The notes below the pieces were generated by a model, which did no database searches, was not told where the DNA came from, and saw only the letters and a program-made list of their open reading frames with translations. From Tabrizicola oligotrophica (GTDB lineage Bacteria; Pseudomonadota; Alphaproteobacteria; Rhodobacterales; Rhodobacteraceae), in assembly GCF_011008935.1 (NCBI RefSeq), contig NZ_JAAIVJ010000015.1:1-57832 (forward strand): a stretch of 57,832 nucleotides of DNA. Reading direction: 5' to 3'. Numbering within the stretch: position 1 is the first letter of the stretch; each line of letters starts with the position of its first letter. The position numbers were made by a program, and so were the translations under genes. Positions 45,161-53,670 of the stretch are shown one piece after another.

Positions 45161-45207
45161 TGCGCCATGCGCCCCCCTCTGCTATGCTGCCGTCAGATGA
45201 GGGGCAG

Positions 45208-46215
45208 ATGACCGATCAGCAGAAATTCGTTGCCAAGGGCACCGCCCATGTAAACCTGGTGGCCAGGCCCGAAACCGTGGATGTGGCCTTCGTGCTGTTG
45301 CCGAAGTTCACGATGCTGGCCTTCTCGGCGGCGCTGGAGCCGATGCGGATGGCCAACCAGCTGACGCAACAGGTGCTGTTCCGCTGGACGGTGCTGTCCG
45401 ACGACGGCAAGCCGGTAGCCTGCTCGAACGGTGTGCCGATCGTGGTCGACGGCGCCTGGGCGGATGCCAGGCCCGAAGGCATCGTGCTGGTGGTCTCGGG
45501 GGTGGAGCCCGAAGGCAAGGCCTCGGTCGCGCTTGGCGACTGGCTGCGCGGCCTCTGGCGGCGCGGCCGCACCGTGGGCGGGCTCTGCACCGGGGCCTAT
45601 GCGCTGGCACAGGCGGGCATCCTCAAGGGCCGCCGCTTCACCATGCATTGGGACAACACCACCGCCTTTGCCGAGAACTTCCCCGATCTGGAACCCAGCC
45701 GCCAAGTGTTCTCCATGGACGACCGGGTGATGACCTGCGCTGGCGGCGTGGCGGCGGCGGACATGATGCTGAAGCTGATCTCCGACCGGTTCGGCGCCGA
45801 ACTCGGGCAAGAGGTCATGAACATGTGCCTGTTGACCCAGCGCCGGGACGAGGCCGACAGCCAGACCGCCAGCCTTGCGACACGGCTCGGCACCCGCCAC
45901 GACAAGCTCTTGCAGGCCGCCGCCTATCTTGAAGCGCGGATCGAGGAAGATCTGGACCTTGACGGCTGCGCCGAACATCTGAACCTGTCGCGCCGCCAGA
46001 TCGAGCGGCTGTTCAACCGCTATCTCGGCATTACGCCGGTGCGCTACATGAATGACCTGCGGCTGGCGCGCGGCCGGGCGCTGCTGGCGGAAACCGACAT
46101 GAAGGTGACGGATGTCGCGGTGGCCTGCGGCTATGCCTCGACCTCGCATTTCTCCAAGAGCTTCCGCAAGAAATACGGCGTCAGCCCCTACCGGTTTTCC
46201 CATTTCGGCGGCTGA
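45208..46215 (+). CDS. GlxA-family (DJ-1/PfpI plus AraC) transcriptional regulator
   Basis: A 335-residue regulator. Residues about 20-200 are a class I glutamine-amidotransferase-like domain with the nucleophile-elbow-like GLCTGAYALAQAG; residues about 230-325 are an AraC HTH pair (LDLDGCAEHLNLSRRQIERL and VTDVAVACGYASTSHFSKS). GbdR of Pseudomonas, which senses glycine betaine, has this architecture, but the family is broad. The ATG at 45208 has GAGGGGCAG upstream. It stands alone between metG and hisD and no target is evident. Confidence 0.88.
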   Translation: MTDQQKFVAKGTAHVNLVARPETVDVAFVLLPKFTMLAFSAALEPMRMANQLTQQVLFRWTVLSDDGKPVACSNGVPIVVDGAWADARPEGIVLVVSGVEPEGKASVALGDWLRGLWRRGRTVGGLCTGAYALAQAGILKGRRFTMHWDNTTAFAENFPDLEPSRQVFSMDDRVMTCAGGVAAADMMLKLISDRFGAELGQEVMNMCLLTQRRDEADSQTASLATRLGTRHDKLLQAAAYLEARIEEDLDLDGCAEHLNLSRRQIERLFNRYLGITPVRYMNDLRLARGRALLAETDMKVTDVAVACGYASTSHFSKSFRKKYGVSPYRFSHFGG

Positions 46216-46272
46216 GCCGCTCGGGATCGGCGTCGGAGCCTCCGGCTGCGCGGCATGCGCGCATGCCGGTTT

Positions 46273-46334
46273 GGATATTTATTTCCACGTTGAAGGGCGG
46301 GTGCTTTGCTGCCTTCAATGTGGCGCAAATATCC
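46273..46334. repeat. Inverted pair of GGATATTT...TTGAAGG intergenic elements
   Basis: GGATATTT at 46273 leads to TTGAAGG ending at 46296; the opposite orientation, CCTTCAA to AAATATCC, spans 46312-46334. The two 23-24-nt arms are similar over their length and face each other around a 15-nt centre. A related single copy with GATGAAGG lies at 50114-50137. It looks like a dispersed intergenic repeat. Confidence 0.6.
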
Positions 46335-46361
46335 CGCGGGGTGAATGCGCCGCAGGCGCAG

Positions 46362-46384
46362 AGGGGGCGCGCAGCCCCCTTTTT
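46362..46384 (+). terminator. Rho-independent terminator upstream of hisD
   Basis: AGGGGGC (46362-46368) pairs with GCCCCCT (46374-46380), loop GCGCA, followed by TTTT to 46384. It would end transcripts of the GlxA-type gene before hisD. A second small hairpin TGCGCC/GGCGCA precedes it at 46345-46359. Confidence 0.75.
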
Positions 46385-46437
46385 CTTGCGCTGCCGCAGG
46401 GGCTGGCCTATGGGAAACGCAAGAACCGGAGCGAGCC

Positions 46438-47760
46438 ATGCCGACCTTTCTGAACACCCGTGATGCCGATTTCGAGGCGCGTTTCACCGCCCTGCTGGGG
46501 CAAAAGCGCGAGGACAGCCCCGACGTCGACGCCGCCGTCGCCGCAATCATCGCCGATGTGCGGGCGCGGGGGGACGCGGCGGTGCTGGAGCTGACGGCGC
46601 GGTTCGACCGGCTGGAGCTGACGGCGGGCGGGCTGGCATTCTCCGAGGCCGAGATCGACGCCGAAATCGCCAAGGTTTCCGCTGCGGATCGCGCCGCGCT
46701 GGAACTCGCGGCGACACGCATCCGCGCCTATCACGCCCGGCAGATGCCGGAAGATGCCCTCTGGCAAGAGCCGACCGGGGCGACCCTCGGCTGGCGCTGG
46801 ACGCCGGTTTCGGCCGCCGGGCTTTATGTGCCGGGCGGGCTGGCCTCTTATCCTTCCTCGGTGCTGATGAACGCCATTCCGGCCAAGGTCGCGGGGGTAA
46901 AGCGGCTGGTCATCACCTGCCCGACGCCGGGCGGCGTGGTGAACCCGCTGGTCTTGCTGGCCGCCCGGCTGTCCGGGGTGGATACGGTCTATCGGATCGG
47001 CGGCGCGCAGGCGGTGGCGGCGCTGGCCTATGGCACCGAGACCATCCGGCCGGTGGACAAGATCACCGGGCCGGGCAATGCCTTTGTCGCGGCGGCCAAG
47101 CGGCGGGTGTTCGGCAAGGTCGGCATCGACATGATCGCCGGGCCGTCGGAGATTCTGGTGATCGCGGACGGCGAGAATGACCCGGACTGGATCGCGCTTG
47201 ACCTGCTGAGCCAGGCCGAACATGACGAAAGCGCGCAGTCGATCCTTGTCACCCCGGATGCGGCCTTTGCCGCGCGCGTGGTGGCGGCGGTGGAAAAGCG
47301 GCTGGAAACGCTGGCCCGTCGCGCCATTGCCGGGGCAAGCTGGCGCGACTTTGGCGCGGTCATCGTGACGCGCGATCTGGCCGAGGCGGCCGCCCTGTCA
47401 AACCGCCTCGCCCCGGAGCATCTGGAGCTTTGCGTGGCTGATCCCGATGCCCTGAGCCTTGCGATCACCCATGCCGGGGCGATCTTTCTCGGGGCATGGA
47501 CTCCGGAAGCGATCGGCGATTACGTTGGCGGGCCGAACCACGTCCTGCCTACGGCGCGGTCGGCGCGGTTCTCTTCGGGTCTGAGTGTCATGGATTTTGT
47601 CAAACGCACCACCTTGTCGAAAATGACCCCCGAGGCGCTGGCGGCGATTGGTCCGGCCGCCGAACGTCTGGCTGCCAGCGAAAGCCTTGAGGCGCATGGA
47701 TTGAGCGTCACGGCGCGGCTCGGGGCGCTGAACGGGGCGCCGAACGGGGGGCGGCCATGA
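46438..47760 (+). CDS. hisD: Histidinol dehydrogenase
   Basis: A 440-residue enzyme of normal length. Conserved segments are [44 protein letters not shown] and the zinc-site region [13 protein letters not shown] and [10 protein letters not shown]. It oxidises histidinol to histidine in two NAD-dependent steps. The ATG at 46438 is preceded by GGAGCGAGCC. It overlaps the UPF0262 gene by 4 nt, the usual Rhodobacteraceae arrangement. Confidence 0.96.
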   Translation: MPTFLNTRDADFEARFTALLGQKREDSPDVDAAVAAIIADVRARGDAAVLELTARFDRLELTAGGLAFSEAEIDAEIAKVSAADRAALELAATRIRAYHARQMPEDALWQEPTGATLGWRWTPVSAAGLYVPGGLASYPSSVLMNAIPAKVAGVKRLVITCPTPGGVVNPLVLLAARLSGVDTVYRIGGAQAVAALAYGTETIRPVDKITGPGNAFVAAAKRRVFGKVGIDMIAGPSEILVIADGENDPDWIALDLLSQAEHDESAQSILVTPDAAFAARVVAAVEKRLETLARRAIAGASWRDFGAVIVTRDLAEAAALSNRLAPEHLELCVADPDALSLAITHAGAIFLGAWTPEAIGDYVGGPNHVLPTARSARFSSGLSVMDFVKRTTLSKMTPEALAAIGPAAERLAASESLEAHGLSVTARLGALNGAPNGGRP

Positions 47761-48236
47761 CCAACCGCATCTGCCATATCGAGATCGACGAGCGCGGCCT
47801 TGCCCGGCCGACGCCCGAGATCGAGCAGGAGCGCAAGGTCGCGATCTTCGATCTTCTGGAAGAGAACTCCTTCGGCCTGCCGGCCCGGGATGGCCGCGCG
47901 ATCCCGCCCGGCCCCTACCGTCTGGGTCTGGCGATCCGCGAGGGCCGGCTGGTCTTTTCCATTGCCGCCGAGGACGAAACCCCGGTGGGCGAGTTTCATC
48001 TGTCCCTTGGCCCGTTCCGGCAGGTGGTGAAGGATTACTTCCAGATCTGCGAAAGCTATTTCGACGCCGTGAAGCGCCTGCCGCCCAGCCAGATCGAGGC
48101 GATCGACATGGCCCGGCGCGGCATTCACAACGAGGGCGCCTCGGTGTTGCAGGAGCGGCTGGACGGCAAGGCCGAGGTCGACACCAACACCGCCCGGCGG
48201 CTGTTCACCCTGATCTGCGTGCTGCATTGGGGGTAA
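47757..48236 (+). CDS. UPF0262 family protein
   Basis: A 159-residue protein beginning [16 protein letters not shown] and ending with [10 protein letters not shown], with [20 protein letters not shown] in between. This is UPF0262, an alphaproteobacterial family of unknown function. Its position between hisD and a small phosphatase gene is conserved. The start overlaps the hisD stop (ATGA). Confidence 0.9.
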   Translation: MTNRICHIEIDERGLARPTPEIEQERKVAIFDLLEENSFGLPARDGRAIPPGPYRLGLAIREGRLVFSIAAEDETPVGEFHLSLGPFRQVVKDYFQICESYFDAVKRLPPSQIEAIDMARRGIHNEGASVLQERLDGKAEVDTNTARRLFTLICVLHWG

Positions 48237-48238
48237 GA

Positions 48239-48694
48239 GTGGCCGACTTCCCGCAAGCCGTGCTGTTTTGCTGCGACCACAACGCCGTGCGCTCGCCCAT
48301 GGCCGAAGGGCTGATGAAGAAATTCTACGGCCAGCGCGCCTATGTGCAGTCGGCCGGCGTCAAGAATGACATGGAGATCGACGGCTTTTCGGTGGCGGTC
48401 TGTGCCGAGATGGGGATCGAGCTGTCCCGCCACCGCTCGCGCTCGTTCGAGGAGATGCAGGAATGGGGCGACGATCTGGGGCAGTATGACCTGATCATCG
48501 CGCTGTCGCCTGCGTCAAGGAAGATGGCGCTGGATCTGACCAAACATTACCACCTGACCGTGGAATACTGGCCGATCATCGACCCGACCAGTCTGGGCGG
48601 CAACACGCGCGAGGCCAGGATGGCCGCCTACCGGCAGGTACGCGACCAGATCCGCGACAAGCTGCTGGAACGTTTCGGGCCGCCGCAGGTCTGA
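48239..48694 (+). CDS. Low-molecular-weight protein-tyrosine-phosphatase family protein
   Basis: A 151-residue protein from GTG 48239, 2 nt after the UPF0262 stop; a TTG at 48227 is less likely. The P-loop is C-C-D-H-N-A-V-R-S (CX5R, residues about 10-17), and the general-acid loop would be IIDPTSLGG. The family covers tyrosine phosphatases and arsenate reductases; the non-standard loop sequence and its housekeeping context argue against arsenate reduction. In related genomes infA follows here, but in this window about 4 kb of other genes intervene. Confidence 0.85.
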   Translation: MADFPQAVLFCCDHNAVRSPMAEGLMKKFYGQRAYVQSAGVKNDMEIDGFSVAVCAEMGIELSRHRSRSFEEMQEWGDDLGQYDLIIALSPASRKMALDLTKHYHLTVEYWPIIDPTSLGGNTREARMAAYRQVRDQIRDKLLERFGPPQV

Positions 48695-48697
48695 GCG

Positions 48698-49093
48698 CTA
48701 TTCGGCGGCCTTCGGCATCCGGGCGGCCATGATGCGCGGCACCGCCCCCTCGATCCAGCGGATCATCGGCACCAGATGGTTCGCTGCCTCGTGGCCGAGG
48801 TCCGTCAGTTCATAATCGACATGCGGCGGCACAACGGCGTGGGCGGTGCGCAGCACGAAGCCGTCGGCCTCCAGCTCTTGCAGGGTTTGCGCCAGCATCC
48901 GTTCGGAAATGCCGCGCACCTGCCGGCGCAGGCCGGAAAACCGGTGCGGCCCCATGGCCAGCGCCACCATGACCAAGGCACCCCAGCGGCTGGTCAGGTG
49001 CTGCAGGATCGCGCGGGACGGGCAATCAGGGGCCAGAACATTGCCGGCCTGCCATTGGTCGAACAGCACCTGTGCAGCGGTCTTGATGGTCAT
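48698..49093 (-). CDS. HxlR/QorR-family transcriptional regulator
   Basis: A 131-residue HxlR winged-helix protein. The N-terminal DCPSR cysteine (about residue 19) is the redox-sensing position in QorR/YodB-type members; the core reads LTSRWGALVMVALAMGPHRF and ISERMLAQTLQELEADGFV. It is divergent from a quinone-reductase-like gene with a perfect palindrome between them, the classic arrangement for a quinone or thiol-stress sensor. Ribosome site GGAGCG precedes the ATG. Confidence 0.87.
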   Translation of the reverse strand: MTIKTAAQVLFDQWQAGNVLAPDCPSRAILQHLTSRWGALVMVALAMGPHRFSGLRRQVRGISERMLAQTLQELEADGFVLRTAHAVVPPHVDYELTDLGHEAANHLVPMIRWIEGAVPRIMAARMPKAAE

Positions 49094-49127
49094 GTGCGCT
49101 CCTGCATAATACTTACAAAATCGTGCG

Positions 49128-49146
49128 TACTTCCGTTTCGGAAGTA
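49128..49146. promoter_or_regulatory. Perfect palindrome, likely HxlR operator
   Basis: TACTTCCGTTTCGGAAGTA has 8-bp perfect arms around TTT. It lies 35 nt from the HxlR start and 47 nt from the divergent gene's start, where it can control both. It resembles the TACTT-type half-sites described for HxlR proteins such as YodB and CatR. Confidence 0.65.
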
Positions 49147-49192
49147 ATACGGTATCTCTGGGCCGTCAACCATGGATCACAGGAGAACCGCC

Positions 49193-50026
49193 ATGACCAT
49201 CGCCATTACCGGAGCCACCGGCCAGCTGGGCCGCCTTGCCATCGCCGCGCTGAAAGCCCGCGGCGCGGCGCCCGTCGCTTTGGCCCGCAGCCCCGAAAAG
49301 GCCGCCGACCTTGGCGTCGCGGTCCGGGCCTTTGACTACGCCCGGCCCGATGCGGCGGCACTGGACGGCATAGAGACGCTGGTGCTGATTTCGTCGAACG
49401 ATTTCACCGACCGGGTCGGGCAGCACAAGGCAGTGATCGCGGCGGCCAAGGCGGCGGGCGTCGGCCATGTGATCTACACCTCGATCCTGAAGGGCGAGAA
49501 AAGCCCGATGCTGCTGGCCGCCGACCATATCGGGACCGAGGCGGCGCTGAAGGCGTCTGGCCTGCCGCATACCCTGCTGCGCAACGGCTGGTATACCGAG
49601 AATTACACCGGCAGCCTTGGCGCGGCGCTGGCGCATGGCGGCATGGCCGGGGCGGCGGGCGCAGGGCGGGTGTCGACCGCCGCGCGCGCCGATTATGCCG
49701 AGGCGATTGCCGTAGTGGCGCTGGACAAGGACCATCAGGGCAAGGTGCATGAGCTGGCGGGCGACGAGGCTTACCAGCTTGCGGACATGGCCGCCGAAGT
49801 GTCGCGCCAGAGCGGCAAGACCATCGGCTATTCTAGCCTGCCCGAGGCCGATTATGCCGCGATGCTGATCGGCTTCGGCCTGCCCGAGGGGTTCTCAAAG
49901 GCACTGGCGGACAGCGACGCGCAGGCCGCACAGGGCGCGCTGTTCGATGACAGCCGCAGCCTCAGCCAGCTGATCGGCCGCCCGACGACACCGATGGGCG
50001 CGACGGTCAGGGCGGCACTGGCCTGA
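49193..50026 (+). CDS. NmrA-like NAD(P)H:quinone oxidoreductase (YtfG/QorB type)
   Basis: A 277-residue atypical short-chain dehydrogenase. The NAD(P)-binding loop is ITGATGQLGRLA at residues 3-14 and the conserved HTLLRNGWYTENY lies at about 126-138. This matches the YtfG/QorB subgroup of NmrA-like proteins, which reduce quinones with NADPH and whose genes are divergent from an HxlR regulator in many bacteria. AGGAGAA is 6 nt before the ATG. The likely role is defence against quinones or electrophiles. Confidence 0.85.
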   Translation: MTIAITGATGQLGRLAIAALKARGAAPVALARSPEKAADLGVAVRAFDYARPDAAALDGIETLVLISSNDFTDRVGQHKAVIAAAKAAGVGHVIYTSILKGEKSPMLLAADHIGTEAALKASGLPHTLLRNGWYTENYTGSLGAALAHGGMAGAAGAGRVSTAARADYAEAIAVVALDKDHQGKVHELAGDEAYQLADMAAEVSRQSGKTIGYSSLPEADYAAMLIGFGLPEGFSKALADSDAQAAQGALFDDSRSLSQLIGRPTTPMGATVRAALA

Positions 50027-50058
50027 GCCTCTGGGCTGAGGCTCTGATCCGCGGCGAA

Positions 50059-50137
50059 GCGGGGGTTTCACACCCCCGCGCGGGTTTGGCAGCGCCAAAC
50101 CCGCTTCCCCCGTGGGATATTTGAAAACAGATGAAGG
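50059..50137. repeat. Tandem hairpins plus GGGATATTT...GATGAAGG element
   Basis: Two adjacent strong hairpins, GCGGGGGT/ACCCCCGC (50059-50079) and GCGGGTTTGGC/GCCAAACCCGC (50080-50104, loop AGC), are followed by GGGATATTT to GATGAAGG (50114-50137), related to the elements near 46300. They may terminate the quinone-reductase transcript, though there is no T-tract. Confidence 0.55.
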
Positions 50138-50236
50138 CAGGGGCACGGATGTCGGTTTTGCTCCCCGACCCGGCCTTTCCGGCTTGGCCCCTGCCCCGCC
50201 CCGTGGCAATCATGCGGCCAGACGCAGGAGGACCGC

Positions 50237-50650
50237 ATGAGCCGCTCGACCGCCGAAGCCACGATTGCCGCCTATTATGCCGCCTTCAATGCGGGCGATA
50301 TCGCGGGCATGCTGGTGACGCTGCACGACGACTTTGCCCATCATGTCAATGAAGGCGCCACCCGGCTGGGCAAGGCGGCCTTTGCGGCGTTTTGCGACCA
50401 TATGTCGGCGAGCTACAAGGAAGAGCTGCAGGGCATGGTCATCATGGCCAGCGCCGACGGAACGCGGGGCGCAGCGGAGTTCGTGGTGCATGGCCAGTAT
50501 CTGAAAACCGATCCCGGCCTGCCCGAGGCGCATGGCCAGCGCTATGTGCTGCCGGCCGGCGGGTTCTTCACGCTGAAGGACGGCAAGATCACCCGGGTGA
50601 CCACCTATTACAATCTGACCGACTGGACCCGGCAGGTTCAGCATGGTTGA
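50237..50650 (+). CDS. NTF2-like (SnoaL/ketosteroid isomerase-related) protein
   Basis: A 137-residue protein of the NTF2-like fold: TIAAYYAAFNAGDIAGMLVTL at the start and DGKITRVTTYYNLTDW at the end, the two ends of the cone-shaped barrel. Such proteins have varied roles, enzymatic or binding. It overlaps the GNAT gene by 8 nt, so the two are coupled and may act on the same compound. GGAGGACCGC precedes the ATG. Confidence 0.78.
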   Translation: MSRSTAEATIAAYYAAFNAGDIAGMLVTLHDDFAHHVNEGATRLGKAAFAAFCDHMSASYKEELQGMVIMASADGTRGAAEFVVHGQYLKTDPGLPEAHGQRYVLPAGGFFTLKDGKITRVTTYYNLTDWTRQVQHG

Positions 50651-51227
50651 CGTCCGCATCCTGACCGGGGCCGAGCTGGAGGCCCATCTTGACGACGTTG
50701 CCCGGTTGCGCATCGCGGTGTTCCGCGACTGGCCCTATCTGTACGACGGCACGCTGGAGTATGAGCGCGAATATCTGAAGACCTACCGCGACAATGTCGG
50801 CGCGCTGCTGGTCGGGGCCTTCGATGCCGGCATTCTGGTCGGGGCCTCGACCTCGACCTTCATGGAAGATCACGCCGAGGCCTTCGCCACCCCCTTGCGG
50901 CAGATCGGCCTGCCTGCGGGCAGCATCCTTTACGGCGCGGAATCGGTCCTGCTGCCGGCCTATCGCGGTCAGGGGCTGGGGCACCGCTTCTTTGACCTGC
51001 GCGAGGCCCATGCCCGCGCCCATGGCCGGACCCATGTCGCCTTTTGCTCGGTGGTGCGGCCGGACGACCACCCGCTGCGGCCGGTGAGCTATCGCACCAA
51101 TGATGCGTTCTGGCGCGGCCGGGGCTATGCGCCCCTGCCCGGCGTGCTGGCGGAATTTTCCTGGAAGGATCTGGGCGACACCGGCGAGACGGCGAAGAAG
51201 CTGCAATTCTGGATGCGGGCGCTGTAG
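50643..51227 (+). CDS. GNAT-family N-acetyltransferase
   Basis: A 194-residue GNAT protein. The acetyl-CoA-binding motif A is LLPAYRGQGLGHRFF (residues about 102-116; pattern RGxGxG), preceded by the beta-strand GAESVLL. It should transfer an acetyl group to an amine; the substrate is unknown. It is coupled by overlap to the NTF2-like gene. Both lie in the accessory segment between the small phosphatase gene and infA. Confidence 0.85.
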   Translation: MVDVRILTGAELEAHLDDVARLRIAVFRDWPYLYDGTLEYEREYLKTYRDNVGALLVGAFDAGILVGASTSTFMEDHAEAFATPLRQIGLPAGSILYGAESVLLPAYRGQGLGHRFFDLREAHARAHGRTHVAFCSVVRPDDHPLRPVSYRTNDAFWRGRGYAPLPGVLAEFSWKDLGDTGETAKKLQFWMRAL

Positions 51228-51319
51228 GGCCGCCTTGCGCCGCGCAGGAGCCGCTTGCCTGACGGGCCGGGCGCGGCTAGGCTTTCGGCGGCTTCAAATT
51301 GATTTCTCAGGAGAATGCA

Positions 51320-52336
51320 ATGGCGCAGTTCGTTTCCAATGCGAGCATGAATTTCAGCGGGTTCAATCTTTCGATACTCTTCAGTTCCTACGGCCAGTTC
51401 GGCTTCTGGGACAGCATCAACCTCGTGGTTGACAACACGGTTGTCCCGGGGTTCGAAGGCACCTATTTTGCCAGCGACATCGCAGCCCTGTATAACGGCA
51501 GCTCCCCGTTTTCGTCGTACGACTATCTGATCCTTGCCGGTGACAACTTGCAGTTCGACAGCGCCGATATTCCGCTCTCCGGCACCTTTACCGGTTTTTA
51601 CCAGCTAAACCCGACGGGCGAGTCCACCGCGATGGCGGGGTTCGAGCTCGACATGGTGGAGGTCTACGCCGCCGCGCAGACTACAAGTGTTGCCGATGAC
51701 CGGGCGATCCTCAACCAGATGCTGTCCGGCGACGACCGCATCCTGTGCTCGGACTTCGGCGACCAGGTGTTCGGCGCGGCAGGCCATGACCTGATCGTCG
51801 GCGAGGCCGGCCATGACACCTTGGCAGGGGACGGCGGCGATGACTCGCTGCTCGGCGGCACGGGCGATGACCTGCTGAACGGGGGGGCGGGTGCGGATTC
51901 CCTCGCTGGCAACAGCGGCGCTGACACCCTCCTCGGCGGGGCCGGCGATGACCGCCTGCTGGGTCAGGCCGGTGCCGACCGTCTGCAGGGCGGGCTGGGC
52001 CGGGATGTGATCTATGGCGGGTCCGACAGCGACCGCGACGTGTTCGTCTTTGTCGCCGTGGCCGACTCTGCGGCGGACGCCACGCGCGATGCGATCTACA
52101 ATTTCGTGAGCGGCACCGATGACATCCATCTTGGCACCATCGACGCCGATACCGCGACCGGCGGCAACCAGAGCTTTGGTTTCAGCGGCCAGACCGCGGC
52201 GGACAACAGCGTCTGGTATACCGTCGTCAGCGGCAATGCCGTGGTCCGCGCCGATGTGACCGGCGACGGGATTGCCGATTTCTCGCTGCGTCTTGTCGGG
52301 GTCACCTCGCTCAGTGCCGGGGATTTCGTGCTGTAA
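51320..52336 (+). CDS. RTX (hemolysin-type calcium-binding repeat) secreted protein
   Basis: A 338-residue protein. Residues 1-135 are an unrecognised N-terminal domain. Residues about 145-245 hold about ten GGxGxDxLx nonapeptide repeats (for example GGTGDDLLN and GGAGDDRLL), which wrap calcium in a beta-roll. The C-terminus ends LSAGDFVL, the hydrophobic tail usual for type I secretion signals. There is no Sec signal. It should be exported by a HlyBD/TolC-type machine not encoded in the window. AGGAGAATGC precedes the ATG. Confidence 0.85.
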   Translation: MAQFVSNASMNFSGFNLSILFSSYGQFGFWDSINLVVDNTVVPGFEGTYFASDIAALYNGSSPFSSYDYLILAGDNLQFDSADIPLSGTFTGFYQLNPTGESTAMAGFELDMVEVYAAAQTTSVADDRAILNQMLSGDDRILCSDFGDQVFGAAGHDLIVGEAGHDTLAGDGGDDSLLGGTGDDLLNGGAGADSLAGNSGADTLLGGAGDDRLLGQAGADRLQGGLGRDVIYGGSDSDRDVFVFVAVADSAADATRDAIYNFVSGTDDIHLGTIDADTATGGNQSFGFSGQTAADNSVWYTVVSGNAVVRADVTGDGIADFSLRLVGVTSLSAGDFVL

Positions 52337-52865
52337 AACCAGCCCTTCAGGCCTGCGGCGCGCGGCCGGGAAACTGGCTGCGCCCCCTGCGCGTGGAGCC
52401 GTCCCCGACGGGTCTTTGCAGCCGCGGCCCGCATCGGCCCCTGCAGAGCCGATGCGGTGCCAAGACAACTGATGGCGCTCTGCGGTCATGGTGATTTCCC
52501 GGCAAAGTCAATGTGTTGTGACGCTTTTCCCGATCACGTGCGCTTGCAGCCTTTGCCCGGCGGGGGAGAACGCCGCCCCCCGCCAGCAGCTGTCGCCCGC
52601 CCGGTCCGCGCGATCTCCCAGCCGGCGCTTGGCCGAAGGCGGCAGGAACAGCCCTGACCTCCCCCTGCCGAGACCGGCCCCGACGCCCCCCGCGCGCTGC
52701 GCCGCGATGGCGATGTGTCGCGCCCGGCGCCTTCATCGGCACAGCCTGACGGGCGCTCAGGCAACCAGATTGCAATTTTCCCTTGAAAACCGGCTGATTC
52801 CGGCGCATACGCGCGGCCATGCCTGCACCGGGGTTCCGGGCGGGCCAAACCCCATTGGAGAGACC
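52337..52865. other. 529-bp intergenic region before infA
   Basis: No credible gene. A perfect 10-bp hairpin CCGCATCGGC/GCCGATGCGG (52429-52457, loop 9 nt) lies about 90 nt after the RTX gene and may end its transcript, although no T-tract follows. The infA promoter candidate is at 52783-52811. The rest is GC-rich with no repeat I can identify. Confidence 0.5.
52783..52811 (+). promoter_or_regulatory. Candidate sigma-70 promoter of infA
   Basis: TTGAAA (52783-52788), 17-nt spacer, CATACG (52806-52811), about 50 nt before the infA start. The -35 is close to TTGACA and the spacing is ideal; the -10 is weak, as often in GC-rich alphaproteobacteria. Confidence 0.5.
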
Positions 52866-53084
52866 ATGGCCAAGGAAGATATCCTCGAATTCCCCGGTGT
52901 CGTAAAGGAACTCCTGCCGAACGCGACTTTCAGGGTTGAACTCGACAACGGCCATGAGTTGATCGCGGTGATGGCAGGCAAGATGCGCAAGAACCGCATC
53001 CGCGTTCTGGCGGGCGACAAGGTGCAGGTGGAAATGACCCCCTACGACCTGTCGAAAGGCCGCATCAACTATCGCTTCAAGTAA
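52866..53084 (+). CDS. infA: Translation initiation factor IF-1
   Basis: A 72-residue S1-fold protein, the exact usual length, reading [18 protein letters not shown] at the start and GRINYRFK at the end. It binds the ribosomal A site during initiation. TTGGAGAG precedes the ATG. It heads the conserved infA, maf, RNase E/G, yacG, tRNA-Phe block. Confidence 0.98.
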   Translation: MAKEDILEFPGVVKELLPNATFRVELDNGHELIAVMAGKMRKNRIRVLAGDKVQVEMTPYDLSKGRINYRFK

Positions 53085-53094
53085 GCCGCTTCCC

Positions 53095-53670
53095 TTGCGC
53101 TTCATTCTCGGATCAGGCAGCCCGCGCCGGAAGGAACTTCTGGCGCAGCTGGGCATCACGCCCGATGCCATCACCCCCCCCGACATCGATGAAGACCCGA
53201 AGAAGGGCGAACTTCCCCGCCCCTATTGCGCGCGTCTGGCCCGGGAAAAGGCGGCGGCGGTTGTCGCCGGCGCGGACGATGTCGTGCTGTGCGCCGATAC
53301 CACCGTGGCCCTTGGCCGCCGCATCCTTGGCAAGCCGCGCGATGCAGGCGAGGCGGCAGCCTTCCTGACCGCGCTTGGCGGCCGTCGGCACGAGGTCATC
53401 ACCGCTGTCGCCGTGCGCCGGGGAAGCCGGATCTGGACCCGCGAAAGCGTCTCGGCGGTCAAGATGAAGCGGCTTTCGGACGCTGAACTGAACGCCTATC
53501 TCACGGGTGGCGAATGGCATGGCAAGGCCGGGGGCTATGCCATCCAGGGCGCAGCCGGGGCTTTCATCCCGTGGATTTCGGGATCGTTCACCGGCATCGT
53601 CGGCCTGCCGCTGGCGGAAACCGCCGCCCTTCTGCAAGCCGCCGGATATCCGGTCTGGAGACAGCCATGA
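53095..53670 (+). CDS. maf: Maf-family nucleoside triphosphate pyrophosphatase
   Basis: A 191-residue Maf protein. The N-terminal [11 protein letters not shown] motif, [11 protein letters not shown] (catalytic Asp) and the C-terminal [20 protein letters not shown] match dTTP/UTP- or m7GTP-type pyrophosphatases. The best start is TTG at 53095, 10 nt after infA, because the conserved RFILGSGSP begins at once and no ATG is suitable. It overlaps the next gene by 4 nt. It hydrolyses modified or canonical NTPs. Confidence 0.93.
   Translation: MRFILGSGSPRRKELLAQLGITPDAITPPDIDEDPKKGELPRPYCARLAREKAAAVVAGADDVVLCADTTVALGRRILGKPRDAGEAAAFLTALGGRRHEVITAVAVRRGSRIWTRESVSAVKMKRLSDAELNAYLTGGEWHGKAGGYAIQGAAGAFIPWISGSFTGIVGLPLAETAALLQAAGYPVWRQP

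Noticed and set aside
48239-48694. Naming this phosphatase-fold protein arsenate reductase
   Set aside because: Its P-loop C-D-H-N-A-V-R differs from the usual arsenate reductase loop and its neighbours are housekeeping genes; the ars operon has its own fused reductase.
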